Assembly (NCBI RefSeq): GCF_000801105.2
Contig: NC_079515.1
Coordinates: forward strand, 34,247,407 to 34,311,406
Reading direction: 5' to 3'
DNA length: 64,000 bases
Origin: Raphanus sativus
Taxonomy: Eukaryota; Streptophyta; Magnoliopsida; Brassicales; Brassicaceae
The translations under genes were made by a program, and so were the position numbers. Shown here one piece after another: positions 1 to 16,111 of this stretch (the first letter of the stretch is position 1; each line of letters starts with the position of its first letter). The notes below the pieces were generated by a model, which saw only the letters and a list, made by a program, of their open reading frames with translations, had not been told where the DNA came from and did not search any database.

Positions 1-370
1 CTCATTAGATTAACATTTAATAGGATCCCCTAATAAACAGAAAACCAAGACAAAAGAGAAGCCAACAGACATCACTAAGAAGTCGTATTTAAATCATATT
101 AGTATTAGGAAATGTCATATTATTCAGCTGCAAAAAAATGATTCAGTAGCGCAAATCCAAATCCTTGTTGACACGCAAAGAGTCGTGACAAGCCAGTATT
201 TGAATGTTCTTGGTGTCGTCAGTCAAATATGACATACTAACGAAACTATCAGCACCTATAAATTCCACCTGAGATCTCTTGTCGCCCTTCCACAACAGAA
301 TCACATTTCTTCCTAAAAGAAAAGTCATTAACCAACACAAGTCAAATCTATCTTTCTCTTCCTTCCGGAA
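1..370. other. Upstream region of the phosphate carrier gene
   Basis: Gene-free stretch ahead of the start codon at 371. It presumably contains the promoter and 5' leader of the carrier gene. Short reading frames here have no recognisable coding character. I see no repeat or other element in it. Confidence 0.4.
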
Positions 371-2389
371 ATGTCGGACTCGAGCAAATCATTGATCCCG
401 AGCTTCCTCTACTCTTCGGATAATCGTCTGTTTCAGCCGTATGAGCCAGCCACGAACATGACGCAACGCAAAGCACAGCCGTTGAGATCTCTGAAAACTT
501 CTCAAGCCTCTTCGAGCGGTCCAAGTTTTGCGATTCCCGCGCCGAATGAGAAAGTAGAATTGTACTCACCGGCGTATTTCGCGGCGTGTACGGTCGGCGG
601 GATGCTGAGCTGCGGCGTCACTCACACGGCCGTTACGCCGCTCGATGTCCTGAAATGCAATATGCAGGTGAACTTTCTAAACTAAACGGTCTTGTTCTTC
701 TTTAGCAGAACTGATTCCCTTGGTATTAACATTTTCGAACCTTATTCGAAAGCTATGTATGTGGTGGGTAAATATTTAGCGAAATAAACATAATTAGTTC
801 TATCGATAAAATTTAAATGATATTAATTTTAAATGATATTAAGCGAAAATTAACTGCAAAAACAACGATTTTTGTTTATTCTATCGATAAAATTTAAATG
901 ATATTAATTTTTTAAAAAATTGTGGTTGAACTGGAATCTTATAACATGATCATAATTTTAAATGTATGACAAAATTATACTCTAATAAATAAATGAGATA
1001 TCAGTGTGCTTTACTAATCTGAATATACATCTTAGTTTGACTGTTTCTCCTCTCCATCTATGAATTTTCCAATTCAGTAAAGTTGGTTGATTCCCACTGT
1101 TATTTATATATTATCATTACATGCTACTTTACAGGTATAGTGTCAATTTTTGAGTTTCTTGTTTTACACGGCACTGAATGTTCAACTGCGACGGAGACTT
1201 TTCAATCTTTGCATGATTTTGATGTGCAATCATAGAGAATCTGAGCTAAAGCTAGTAGCAAACACAAATAAAAACCCTCCACGAATTTACAGAAAACTCC
1301 CTAATTGTTTTATATTTAATTTTCAGATTGATCCATCCAAGTACAAGAACATAACTTCTGCTTTCAAGACAACAATCAAAGAGCAAGGTCTCAAGGGTTT
1401 CACCAGAGGCTGGTCACCCACCCTTATCGGGTACAGTGCTCAGGGAGCCTTTAAATACGGTCTGTACGAGTACGCCAAGAAATACTACTCAGACATCGTT
1501 GGACCAGAGAACGCAGCCAAATACAAGACCCTCATTTACCTAGCTGGCTCGGCCTCTGCTGAAATAGTCGCAGATGTGGCTCTCTGTCCAATGGAAGCTG
1601 TCAAAGTCAGGGTCCAGACTCAGCCTGATTTCGCCCGCGGTTTATCTGATGATCTACCAAAGATCATTAGATCAGAAGGTGTTAGAGGGTTGTTCAAAGG
1701 ACTTGTTCCTCTATGGGGACGCCAGATACCATGTAAGTCCATACACAAAAAAATATAGCGTCCACACAAGATGAGAGTACCAAAGTGGTCATGGTTTGAT
1801 TCTGGTTAGTATAAACTTTTGAGGTTTTTGCAGATACCATGATGAAATTTGCTACTTTTGAAAACACTGTGGAGCTCATATACAAGAAAGTGATTCCTAC
1901 ACCAAAGGAAGAGTGCTCGGAGCCAGTTCAGCTCGGAGTTAGCTTCGCCGGTGGATACATTGCTGGAATATTCTGCGCTGTTATCTCACATCCTGCAGAT
2001 AACTTGGTCTCTTTCCTCAATAACTCTAAAGGAGCAACTGTTAGCGATGTAAGTGAAAAAGTACATGAAAATCATTGAGCTGATACATATACACTGCTCT
2101 GAGTTGGTTTTGATTTGTTTCTCGTGGTACAGGCAGTAAAGAAGCTAGGGTTATTGGGTATGTTTACCCGTGGACTTCCTCTTCGCATTTTCATGATAGG
2201 AACACTTACTGGAGCTCAATGGGTTATCTACGATGCTGTCAAAGTTTTAGCTGGATTGTAAGTTATATCATCTCCTTCCACTAATTAGGGATATTCTCAT
2301 CAATACTCAACTCATTTTCTCATTCTCTTAGGCCAACCACCGGTGGTGCTTCTCCAGCTACTGCGCTTGCTCTAGCTGTAAGTGCATAA
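371..2389 (+). CDS. PHT3;2: Mitochondrial phosphate carrier (PHT3;2/MPT2-like)
   Basis: Inner-membrane carrier importing phosphate into the mitochondrial matrix for ATP synthesis. Five exons (371-667, 1327-1732, 1834-2048, 2133-2257, 2332-2389) join in frame to 366 residues, the usual length of the plant family. Three carrier repeats are visible, with signatures TPLDVLKCNMQ (about residues 89-99), PMEAVKVRVQ in repeat 2 and HPADNLVSFLN in repeat 3. The N-terminal stretch of about 70 residues is rich in Ser and Arg and poor in acid, as expected of a mitochondrial presequence. All introns are GT-AG. The SIA2-like gene 476 bp downstream places it in the Arabidopsis At3g48850 context (PHT3;2). 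The paralogue PHT3;1 is the alternative. Family is certain, orthology likely. Confidence 0.93.
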
Positions 2390-2865
2390 GGTTACAAAAA
2401 CATTCCTCGCTTAGCCGACACGTTAAAGCAATAAATGGGAAATAGAACTCCCAACTGTTATTCTTATTTTTGCCTATTGCTTGCAATATAACCAAAATTG
2501 TGTTCCCTTAATTCTAGTTCTTCTGCTATTTTATTGTTCAAAATGGATTCATTTTGCTTGATTGGAGACTAAAAGAGAGAAAAGCTTTGTAATCACACTA
2601 ATAAAAAGATGCAAACATTTTTATTGTTGTTTCTCTTCATTTTCGTTTGCATTTTTGTGAAATACTGGATCTTTATATTTAACAACGCAGCGTTTTATAT
2701 TCGTGAGAAAACTGTTTGCCGTCTCAAACTTTACAAGGGAAACTACACGCCCTTTCATTGTCTGAGACTCTCAGATCGGAACTTTCCCGTAACTACTCTG
2801 GAAGATCACATCAGTCTCCTGTAAAAAATAATCGAAGCTGCTCCTGAAACTTGCCGAGTGAATCG
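2390..2865. other. Intergenic region between carrier and GT29 gene
   Basis: Contains the 3' UTR of the phosphate carrier and the promoter and 5' leader of the next gene, both on the plus strand. A short open frame around 2609-2824 has no homology that I recognise. No repeat or RNA gene is seen. Confidence 0.4.
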
Positions 2866-5454
2866 ATGAAGATCTTGCAATTGATATTCCTATTAGCTTT
2901 AACAACTGGAATCTCTGCGGTTCTCATCTACATTATCGGCGTCTCAAATCTCTGTAAGTATATACATACACACTCCATCGTTCGTCACAGTGTAGTGTGT
3001 GTATTTCGTGATTTTCTCAAATTATGGCGATGATTTATTGATGAAGAAGATGATTCCGTGGGTTTAGACGAATCGAATCGGCTTAGCAATGAAGATTTAG
3101 AGGCCTTGCAGTCCCTGCAGAACGGATTCCAGAAGTGCGTGGTAAGTAACTTGGCTTTAGAGATCTATGTTGTTAGCTGCTGGGAGTTAAATATTACTTG
3201 TGAATCTGGAGATCTGTTGATTAGAGTTGTTCCAATTTAGTGGATTGTCACTGAAGTGGCTGGAATCAAATTCAAACTGAAACCTGAGTAAAAATTGAGG
3301 AATATTGATTCATGTGTGAATAAAAGAGTTTATTTGGAATGATGTAGAGTGCAAATGGCTTGGGACTACAAGCTGCTACGGGTAGAGATTATTGCAAAGT
3401 CTCAATCAACTTCCCCACCGATACTATTCCCAAATGGGTAAATGCTCTTTTCCGGCTCTTGAGTATTGAATATTTTTATTTTACCTTACTTTCTTGTCTT
3501 GGATTATGTCTAACAATAACAGAAAGATCCCAAGTCTGGAGAGCTTGAAGGACTGTCTTATGAGTTTGACTTGTGTGAAGCAGTAGCTACATGGGAACAA
3601 GTGGGTGTTGCATTTCTTCAAGTGTGTGTAAGCTTTCAGTTCGTATAATCAAGTGATGTGTTAATTAGCGAGTTGGTTGACCAGGTCAGGAATAGTTCTA
3701 CGATACTCAGTAGGGAATACATTGATGCCTTACCAAATGGATGGGAGGATTATGCATGGCGCAGAATTAATAAAGGAGTACAACTGTAAGTATTTGACTG
3801 ACAATTAGACGAGGGATGAAGTTCATGATATAATTGGTTAATACTGTGATCCGGTTTCATAGACAACACCTCAGAACTTGTTAAAAGTTGATGGGTCTCA
3901 GTCACAGTGTGTAAACATATTTTAAAATGGTGTGCTGTCTTCTTCTATTTTGGTCTCAATGAATCTCGTACTCTGGTGCAGTAATCGGTGCCAGAATAGG
4001 TCTCTATGCATCGAGAAGCTTTCATTGGTGCTACCTGAAACACCTCCATATTTTCCCCGTCAGTTTGAGCGATGTGCTGTTATTGGCAATTCTGGTGATC
4101 TTTTGAAAACAAAGTTCGGAAAAGAGATTGATACTTACGATGTGGTTATTAGAGAAAATGGTGCTCCAATTCAGGTTAATGATGAGTTTTTTTTAATCTA
4201 AATTCTTCACCCCCTCTGTTCTCTCACTTATCTTTTTCATTCTTTTTTTCTTTCTGGAACATCTTCTTGCAGAACTACAAGGAATATGTGGGAGAGAAAA
4301 GTACATTCCGTCTTCTTAATCGAGGGTCAGCAAAAGCCCTTGACAAAGTCGTGGAGTTGGATGGTACTGTATAACTGTTTTCTGGTTCTCCCTTCCTTCA
4401 TGGTTATCGCCATTGTTTCTGTTATTCCATTCATTCCGCGTGTGAGTGTCTTAGTATTTATGATACACTCTCTCTGATCCTTTGAAACTATGCAGAAAAA
4501 AGGCAAGAGGTACTACTAGTAAAAACAACAATTCATGATATTATGAACAAGATGATCCGGGTTTGTACATTGCACTTATTTTCCTCTTGGCTCTTTTGTT
4601 TTTGAATATCTAAAAGCTTTTCCCTGTGAAACTCATTTGAGGATTCTTCTCCTTTCGCAGGAAGTTCCAATAAAAAATCCGGTGTACTTAATGCTTGGTG
4701 CCTCATTTGGCTCAGCAGCCAAAGGAACTGGGCTAAAGGCTCTTGAGTTTGCTCTCTCGACTTGTGATTCAGTAGATATGTATGGTTTCACGGTGGACCC
4801 AGGTTATAAGGAGTGGTATGAAGGCTCTCTCGACTTGTGATTCAGCTTATTAACCAACGTCTGTGTTTGAAAGTAATCCCTTGTTATATTCTTTCAGGAC
4901 TAGATATTTTTCAGAATCCCGACAAGGACATACTCCTCTGCATGGTAGAGCTTACTACCAAATGATGGAATGCTTGGGTGTAAGTCTCTGATTCCTTGTC
5001 TTTCTTCTTTCTCAATACAAGTTGTTACAACTTGGCTTTGAGTTGATTCTCTTCTTTTTGTTAGCTCATTAAAATACACTCGCCCATGAGAGCTGATCCA
5101 AACCGAGTCGTGAAATGGCTGCCAAGCCGCAAAACAATTACATCTGCAAGAATTGCAGCAGAGAAGCTTTTACGGTAATCAATTTCATCTTTCTTTCTTT
5201 TGCGTCTCAAAAAAAACTTATCATCTCTCTAAGAAAAAATCCATTGAACGTGCAGGAGAGTTGGAGCAGGATCTGCAGAACCATTAGCTTCATGCTCGAT
5301 AGTAAAGAAGAGAAGCAAAAACAAGAGTCCAATGGTCGTCTCACACCCCAGAAAACCCGCGAGGGATCATCAGAAATTCGTGAGAAGCACGACCATGTAC
5401 CCGTTGGAGCACAGTCCAGGACATAGTCAGCTCTGCATTACACCAGCTGACTAA
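2866..5454 (+). CDS. SIA2: Sialyltransferase-like protein (GT29), At3g48820 type
   Basis: Golgi type II membrane glycosyltransferase of family GT29. Plants lack clear sialic acid, so the true substrate is uncertain. Twelve exons (2866-2953, 3050-3141, 3348-3437, 3523-3600, 3685-3785, 3982-4174, 4273-4363, 4496-4560, 4661-4815, 4898-4979, 5065-5174, 5256-5454) join in frame to 447 residues. Residues about 5-27 form a signal anchor ([20 protein letters not shown]). The sialyl motif L region reads [20 protein letters not shown] and continues to the exon boundary at 4174. The motif S region runs from [18 protein letters not shown] to DSVDMYGF. The ATG at 2866 directly precedes the anchor. The first intron acceptor (exon at 3050) was chosen because an alternative AG three bases upstream would create a stop. 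Orthology to SIA2 rests on sequence and neighbours. Confidence 0.9.
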
Positions 5455-6134
5455 AGAAACTGCTTATATAGAAACCGTTTTTTCCCCATATATATACTAA
5501 AGCACAAAACAGGAAGTCGATATATTCAAAATCAAATCCAACCGCTGCTATATATAGAGTTCAAGACCATCAAGGTTAGGGATTGATTATTTTGTTATCC
5601 TGTTTATCGAGATTTACTTCACCGGAGATAATAGGCAAACGTGCGATAGAACTTGGAAACTAGATATTTGATTGCACCATGTCTAATTTTAGTACATAAA
5701 CACGTGTTCAATGTTCTTTGTTTTCCTGATTGCATTTAATATTTGTGTTAATTTGAAAAAGACAGTAAATATTGATAATCGAAAATTTGTACGGGTTTTA
5801 ATATCAGAACATATATTCGTATTCATTAGATTTTGTGTTAAAATGGAACTGACAGAACTTTTTTTTTTTTTTTTTGGTCAACGGGAACTGACAGAACTTA
5901 AAGTGGCTTTTGACAATGAACTGTTCGTTTGTACACGACCATAAACGTGTCCGAAAGTGAACATCTCTTGTCTTCCCTCTCTCTTCTTTTGACTAAAACC
6001 TAAACAAACAAACAAAAAAAAAGAGTTGACTTTTCAATTCTCTCTCCAGTAGCTGCTGGCTGTAGCTCCACACTCGCACAACCACATGTATACCTGAAAA
6101 AGCGAAACAAGAAACCTCTCAATCTTTTCCACAA
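5455..6134. other. Intergenic region with promoter of SAM-domain gene
   Basis: Holds the GT29 3' UTR, AT-rich sequence and the upstream region of the SAM gene. An imperfect 14-16 bp repeat of GGAACTGACAGAACTT flanks a T-tract at 5844-5900. Nothing else is recognisable. Confidence 0.4.
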
Positions 6135-6845
6135 ATGACGGAACCGCCACCAGGTATCGACAACGGAGGCGTTCCCCTTTCGCTTACGTCAACCTCAGCG
6201 GAGGTTACCGCCGCCGCCGGATCGAAACGATCCAGGAGACCGAGCGTTCGATTAGGCGAAATCGGCGGCGAGCATCACCACCTCGATTCCCAGGGGAGGA
6301 AACCCAAGTGGAACAAGAAAGATACGATCAAACCGTCGACCAAGACTCGGGCTTTAACGAATTTGAGTTCTGGGTACGAGAATCTCGGAGCCCTCGATGA
6401 TGACGAGAGAGTGGGAAATGTGGATCCTTTCGGTGTCGGGAGCTGGCGGGTCAAGAAACGGGTCGGGTCAGCGGCGAAGCGGGTACGATCCAATTGGGTA
6501 TCGAGAAATGGCGACGAATCAGGAGGTGAGTTTAGGGATTTCAGTAGACAAGACTCGGAGAGTCCATTAAAAGAAGAGTCTTTAGTTAGAGATGGCAATA
6601 GTAGTGGGAACAGGGAGTTTGAGTTGTCTATGGAGGGAGGAGGAGGAGGAAGAGAAGGGGTGAAGATTTGGTTGGAAGAGTTAGGGTTAGGGAGATATTG
6701 GCCAGTGTTTGAGATACATGAGGTTGATGATGAGGTTTTGCCTTTGTTGACGTTGGATGATTTGAAAGATATGGGGATTAACGCCGTTGGGTCTAGGAGG
6801 AAGATGTTTTCTGCCATCCAGAAACTTGGTAGAGACTTCTCATGA
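6135..6845 (+). CDS. Sterile alpha motif (SAM) domain protein
   Basis: Single-exon gene of 236 residues. The N-terminal two thirds is basic and low in complexity, with runs of Arg, Lys, Gly and Ser. The C-terminal part (about residues 174-235) is a SAM domain, from VKIWLEELGLGRYWPVFEIH to SRRKMFSAIQKLGRDFS, with the conserved Trp, the central LLTLDDLKDMGI helix and the terminal helix. SAM domains mediate protein-protein or RNA contacts; no catalytic role is implied. Position between the GT29 gene and LCB2 genes matches Arabidopsis At3g48800. The ATG is the first in frame and follows a CT-rich leader. A long opposite-strand frame in this interval is a shadow. Confidence 0.88.
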   Translation: MTEPPPGIDNGGVPLSLTSTSAEVTAAAGSKRSRRPSVRLGEIGGEHHHLDSQGRKPKWNKKDTIKPSTKTRALTNLSSGYENLGALDDDERVGNVDPFGVGSWRVKKRVGSAAKRVRSNWVSRNGDESGGEFRDFSRQDSESPLKEESLVRDGNSSGNREFELSMEGGGGGREGVKIWLEELGLGRYWPVFEIHEVDDEVLPLLTLDDLKDMGINAVGSRRKMFSAIQKLGRDFS

Positions 6846-7673
6846 TAGTTGGGGAGAGGAAAAATGGTTGTTGTTTTAGTTGGTGAGATAGTCAAGTCAG
6901 GTCAGGTCAGCCATGACAATGTAAGCTTGCAATGTCTGAAACCATAAATGGAAAGCCTGTTTCTTCCTTTATGCTTTAGTATCTCATTTCGTTAACTTTG
7001 ATATTTCTTGTTTGAATGTAGCATTGGCTACAGTAGTAGTAGAGGTAGAAGTGGCAAAAAGAAGAAGAGTTTGGAGTAAGAAGGTGGTTTTTACTCGTTG
7101 ATATCTCTCTTTACTTCACTTGAGCTGATGGTCTTGAGGATAAGGGAACTTGCAATAGAGGAGTTTGAAGGAGATGAAACTAGACGGTTTCAGTCTAGCT
7201 TTTTGATTAGCATTTAGCTTATCTCAATATGTAGAAACAGGAGCAGGTAATTAGATTCTTCTGTTCACACAGTTGTATCATTGTTTTTTTAAAAAAAAGA
7301 TTGCTAAGTAGTTATGAAGAGATTAAAGGAACTACAGAAGATAACCACATGCTTTCTCTTTGGGATGTCTATTTGTGCACTTCTATCTTTTGTTTTTGAG
7401 GGTTCTAATCCGGTTATGGGTTTGAATAGTTGGTTTATTTGGTTATTTCGGTTTAGTGGGCGATTTTTGTTGTCATCAGTTACCACCAGCAAACTCTATT
7501 TACAAATGCTTACCAGTTGTTCTTGAGAATTGAAACCATATGAAACCAGTTGGATTAATTTCGTGGAGGCTGCAATTTTGCTAACAATATGAAACCAGAT
7601 CGAACCAGACCGGTTCTTTGTTCATGAATATTATTATTACACACATTAAAGCAGCCTTTAAGGTTTCAAATGT
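6846..7673. other. Intergenic region between convergent SAM and LCB2-A genes
   Basis: Two convergent 3' ends face each other. Around 7540-7610 there is a patch with repeated GAACCAG/ACCGG words, probably old repeat debris. No other feature is supported. Confidence 0.35.
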
Positions 7674-11112
<3,439 letters not shown>

Positions 11113-12827
11113 CCTCTCTGGAGTTTCTAGACAGAAGAATACAATGTTAGGTTTTCGAAAACTCTTGCCTATTCCACTATTTATGTTTGATGAAGAGATC
11201 TTTCCATTAAAGAGATCAACTAAATGCTGTATGGTTTTGGAGATGAAGATGTAATGAGAGTGAGATTTAGAGACAGAGGATTTAACTCTTTGAGGTCCCT
11301 CTTTCTTTTAAACAATGTACCTCCGTGGTCCGTGGATGTTCTTGATGAAAAGAACTCTCTATCGAATAGGTGTACAACATTTTTTTTACAGTAATCTCTC
11401 ATTTGGTATAGAATTAGCCTGTGCTGACACACTTTTTCCACCGGATTTGGAACCAATATCATAACAGCACCAATACTTACACTTAAACCAACTGTTCTAA
11501 AGCCCTTTGTCAAAAAAAACCCAACTGTTCTACCACGTCTTGTGGTAGGTATACAACACTAAGAACTGATTTGCAATAGAAGTTCCAATACTAAGAAAAT
11601 AATGATGTGTTCAGTAGCAAAAATATAGGACTGGTTGTTTTTAATTCTAATTTAGTAACAATGTCTATTACAAACGCCATCAGTTAGTGGGGTTGGGGGA
11701 ACATGAGCTTGGGTTAATTGATACTCCCTCCGTTTCATATTACTTGTCGTTCTAACTTTATGCACACAGATTAAGAAAACATTTAATTTTATATATTTTC
11801 AAAATAAAAACACTATTACCAACACACCTAACTATATATCAACCAATACAAAAATAGAATAGAAAATATTATCAATAAATTTTGCATTGAAAACCGAAAA
11901 CGACACTTATTTTGAAACAAAAAAAATTCTCTAGAACGACAAATAATTTGAAACGGAGGAAGTACTATTTCCTCAAAGTTTGTATTGAAATTTAATTAAT
12001 AAAAATAATTCTTTTAGTTTGTAGATTCTGCCTCTGAACTAAAACCTCGTCGTAGGGTTTAAGTCTCGAATTGGACACCTAGTTTCCGTGGAACAAAAGC
12101 AGACGCATAAATAATGATGTTTTGGTTTTGAAACAAAAATAGAGTCACGATCAAGAAAGGTTCTTTTAGGGGTTTCCTCTTCTCTGCTTTTTGAAGATCC
12201 TAAACCATTAAGTCTGAATAAATCACAAAATTCACGACAAGTAGCGTCACTCTCAAGACATTATGAAATGAGGACCAAGATGTAGCTAGCTTACCTACCA
12301 CTTGTCCCAACAACGTCCCACATCATTATCATTCTTGTCCCAACTGGAATAATTGAATTCTGTACGCTCCATTTCGGTTTCTGATCATTAACAATATATT
12401 TTTGCGTTTGATCTTTCCTGAAGAATTGTAAATGAACAATATAGACTTGATGGATATTTTCTTTTTCTTTCAGAGGTTGAAAGAGGAAAACAAAATAATA
12501 CGAATTTAAAAAAAAATGCTTTGGTCCTAATCCATGAATTAGACACCATATATAAGCTTCGTGAAGCAAAAACAGAAGCATAAATTTCAGCAAATAGCAT
12601 CTGTTATTTTGGAGCACCAATATTATATAGAAGGAAACTATACAATTAACTCAGACAAAACCAAAGAAACAAATGGAAAAAGAAGAGGAAGGATCACAAA
12701 GTTTCAAGACAAGTAGAGGGGACACAACAAAAGAACAGAACCGCAAGAAGAAAAAAATAGTAAACTAATGCTAATTAGTACTGATCATAACCTCTTTTTG
12801 GTAAGGAAACTGCTTAGCATTACGGGT
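11113..12827. other. Intergenic region between LCB2 copies
   Basis: AT-rich spacer with the promoter of copy A and the 3' flank of copy B. The only recognisable element is the Stowaway-like MITE annotated separately. A reading frame around 12291-12620 on the minus strand has no coding signature. Confidence 0.4.
11724..11962. mobile_element. Stowaway-like (Tc1/mariner) MITE
   Basis: A 239-bp element with terminal inverted repeats starting CTCCCTCCGTTTC. The right end, read on the other strand, starts CTTCCTCCGTTTC. The inverted repeats extend to TTGTCGTTCTA on both sides. TA dinucleotides at 11722-11723 and 11963-11964 are the target duplication. The interior is AT-rich and has no coding capacity. 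CTCCCTCCGTTTC ends with TA duplication are typical of Stowaway-type MITEs. Confidence 0.85.
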
Positions 12828-15383
12828 TTAATCCAATTTGATTCTATCTTTCTCTTCTTCTTGCTTCTTTGGTGCTGCCGGAAAATATTTGATTCCGGTA
12901 AGGTCACCTGCTTTGCTTATAACCTGTCATAACACAGAGGATTAAAACGTACAAAATAATCAATTTGTGGATGAACTATCTATAAGCACAGTCCCTTTCT
13001 TATGCTTTTTTTTTTGGTAGAATTTGGGGTTAGAATCAAACATTTCTATACTATGATATAGGAGAGAGCATGCGAGTGAACTCAGAGAAAGATCTTTTGT
13101 TTTACCTTTAGAGCTTTGATAAGATCTTCTCTTGAGTGAGATGCGGATATGCAAATACGAGCCCTGGCTAGCAATAGAGGTGTAGCTGGGAAACCAACAA
13201 CCACAACTGCGACCTGTTCACAGTTTTTGAAGAGGTGAGTCTTTCTTATGTAAAAAGCAAATTAAAAAAAAACGACAAGAGACTGTATTTACGTTTTCTC
13301 GCAAGCATTCCCTAGAGAAGGCAGGGATTTTTGCTGGATTGTAAAGCATTATTGGCATCACTGGGGAATCATTGTCTCCAAGAACCTCAAATCCCATCTT
13401 CTGCAACTCAGCCCTGAAAAAGTTGCTGTTCTCCCTTATCCTTGCTAACTTTTGCGCACCTGCCCCCAGATTTTTGAATTTTGAGACTACATAACTTGAT
13501 ATTATAAAGCTCATAGACCAAAAGAAACTATACCTCTGTTTGAACCGTCCTCTCCAAGGATAACTTTTATGGAAGATATGATCTGTTGCGCAGAAGGAGT
13601 TGAAATTGAAGTTGCGTAAAGGTGAGCAGGGCAATGGTACTTCAAATATTGAATGAGTTCCTACAGAAGTTGAAAGCACAAAATATGATATTAAGCCCTT
13701 GGTTTGATTTTTGAGATGAACTGCATGCACTACTAGCCAAAACAAATCAAATAGTTTATTGTGTAGGATTAGTTCCTTTGTGCATAAGAAAGTGTGCAAA
13801 CAAAAGATAAGTAAATGGAAAAACGGTATATAATTGCAAACACCTTGGATCCGGCAATATAGCCCCCACAAGAACCGAAAGATTTGGTAAAAGTTCCCAT
13901 CATTATGTCTATATCAGCTGTGTCAACACCGAGAAGTTCGCAAACACCCCTGCCTGTTTTCCCAATTGCTCCAATGCTGTGAGCTTCATCCAGGTAAACA
14001 TATGCCTGAAAACAAGGATATTACAAGAAGTGAAGTTACACACACCACACAAACCAAAAGATTAGTGGTACCATATGTTAACCTCACCTTATATTTCTTG
14101 CATACGGAGACAATCTCGGGAAGTTGACAAATCTCCCCTTCCATGCTGTAAATACCTTCAACAACAACAATGATTTTCTTCCAGGGTCTGTGTGTCCTCG
14201 GTTGTCCCTCAGCGATTTGTTCTTTCAATACTCTTTCCAAATGAGCAGGTGCTGAGAAGTAATCAGCAAGAGAATGTGAAGGTAGGCTTGGATTTTAAAA
14301 AAAAAAAAAAAATGAGGAAAGTGAAGGCATAAGAAAATGCTAACTGTTGTGTTGGAAAACGCGGATAGTGGCTCCTGAACCACGAGCACCGTTTACAATT
14401 GAAGTATGGTTCAAAGAATCGCTTATTATCAACCCTCCCTGTAATAATAAAAAAGATGCTACTAAAACATAGGTCTCTAGGGAGTAACACCACCAGGGTT
14501 CATTACTTCATCACAAGCATACGTAGGTACCTTTCCAATCAAGACAGGAATGATAACAGAGTTAGTAGCGAAGCCCATGCCAGTGACAATAGCAGCAGGT
14601 TTTCCCACATACTTGGCAACACATTCTTCAAGCTCTGCGTGCACAGATGTGGTTCCTGATTTGGCAGACAAAGAAAAAAACGGATGTCAGGCAACAACAA
14701 ACAGAGAAGAGAGAGATTGTTGGAAACAGAACCTGCGTCAACGCGAGAGCTACATGTACTTGGGGAAAACTTCTTCAAAGACTCAATAACACGAGGGGTG
14801 CAATACTCATCGAAAGAACCAAAACCAAGATAGTTGTAAGATCCCAGATTAAGGCACCTTGTGCTCTTTGCTGTTCGCCTGCAACCACACACACCAAAAG
14901 GTTTATTAAAGACTCAGTGAACAACCATGCTTGGGGAGTTACAACCTTTTTGAAACAACTTACTTGAGGGTCTTGTTGTTGTCATTAGAGTACCTCTCGA
15001 TAACATCAACCCAAGAATCAGGAGCACTTGATATCGGTCGATTAAAACAATCCTTCACACATATAAAATAAACATTAGGAATGAATCATTTATTCTCAAT
15101 ATTTTCTTAACAATTTTCTTTTTAAATGTTTTTGTTTTTGTTTTTCATTAATTCTCAATTCCTTAATATTACATATAAGATTGGATGGGACCTGAATGCG
15201 GTGATACAAACGACGGATGTAGAAATCCTCGTGAGCCAAGCAGATGGGGGCGTAACCGTGGAGATTGTTGGTTGAGCACCAATCGAAGATCAGGCGTGTG
15301 TAATCCCGAAGCTGCCCGAAGGCGAATAGCAATCCGTAGCTGAAGTATGTTGATACCGCCGTTAGGTATGGGATCGTTATCAT
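12828..15383 (-). CDS. LCB2b: Serine palmitoyltransferase subunit LCB2 (LCB2b type), copy B
   Basis: Catalytic LCB2 subunit, acting with LCB1 in the ER on serine and palmitoyl-CoA. Eleven exons, in gene order: 15192-15383, 14964-15052, 14733-14878, 14531-14655, 14345-14438, 14088-14251, 13844-14005, 13534-13660, 13293-13459, 13106-13213, 12828-12923. They join to 489 residues, the length of Arabidopsis LCB2. An N-terminal hydrophobic segment (residues about 9-24) anchors the protein. The core has [11 protein letters not shown], the [10 protein letters not shown] loop and the PLP lysine motif [13 protein letters not shown], which falls at Lys311. The start at 15383 gives the conserved [20 protein letters not shown] microsatellite lies about 100 bp upstream of the ATG. 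Position equals Arabidopsis At3g48780. This is the copy most likely to carry housekeeping function. Confidence 0.95.
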
Positions 15384-16111
15384 GATTCCTTCCTTCCTTC
15401 TCCTTCTCTCTCTCGGTTTGTGAGTTTCGGAAACGATGATGAGATCTGGAAAGAACAAAATATGTCGTCTGTTCTCTCACGGGAGAGAGAGAGAGAGAGA
15501 GAGAGAGATTTCGAATTGGATCTTTTCCGACTTTCCTCAAAAAAATAATTAAGTAGCCTTTTCGATCATCATACAAATTATTAAAAATGAAACTATGCCT
15601 TGTCATTTTGCTTGGACCAGAGAATCTGAACTTTACCAGTCCTCTCGTCTCGTCCAGACCTGGAAAACCAAACCGGACATAACTCAAAATAGTCATACCA
15701 AATTCAAATCAAGTTTGTCTCGAAAACAAGTGGGGCTATTTTTATTCTTTTCTGCAGAATTGTCCTCATTTTCATATGTTGCAATTCCACCAAAATATTT
15801 TCATTAGTTGGGCAAAATATCTGGATGAATCAGATTTTTTTAAGAATGTATTAAAGAAAGAATTGGACTTGGTTAAACAATGTGTGGTTGGTATGAATTT
15901 CTCTGACCAAAACGTCTTGAAAGCCAGGCTTAATGAAATCTTCATAAATGAAATTAAACTGATATCAAACTTAAAACCGATGGAACACTAAGTTAATGTG
16001 AAATAACTCAATAAGTTCAAGACTTGACAATATACGGTTTCAGCTATTCACTAGTATATATTCATGCACTTGATCTCTCTTATAACACCAAGATAAACCA
16101 GAAGCTAAATA
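15384..16111. other. Divergent intergenic region, LCB2-B and secreted-protein gene
   Basis: Shared upstream region of two divergently transcribed genes. The LCB2 side has a GA-rich leader. The rest is AT-rich without recognised elements. Small open frames at 15595-15991 have no family signature, though one of 71 codons (15776-15991) cannot be excluded. Confidence 0.35.
15483..15508. repeat. (GA)n microsatellite
   Basis: Thirteen or so uninterrupted GA units about 100 bp upstream of the LCB2-B start codon, probably in its 5' leader or core promoter. GA/CT repeats are common in plant core promoters. Confidence 0.9.

Noticed and set aside
6275..6895. 206-codon minus-strand frame opposite the SAM gene
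   Set aside because: Shadow of the GC-rich plus-strand gene. The SAM domain is in the plus strand.
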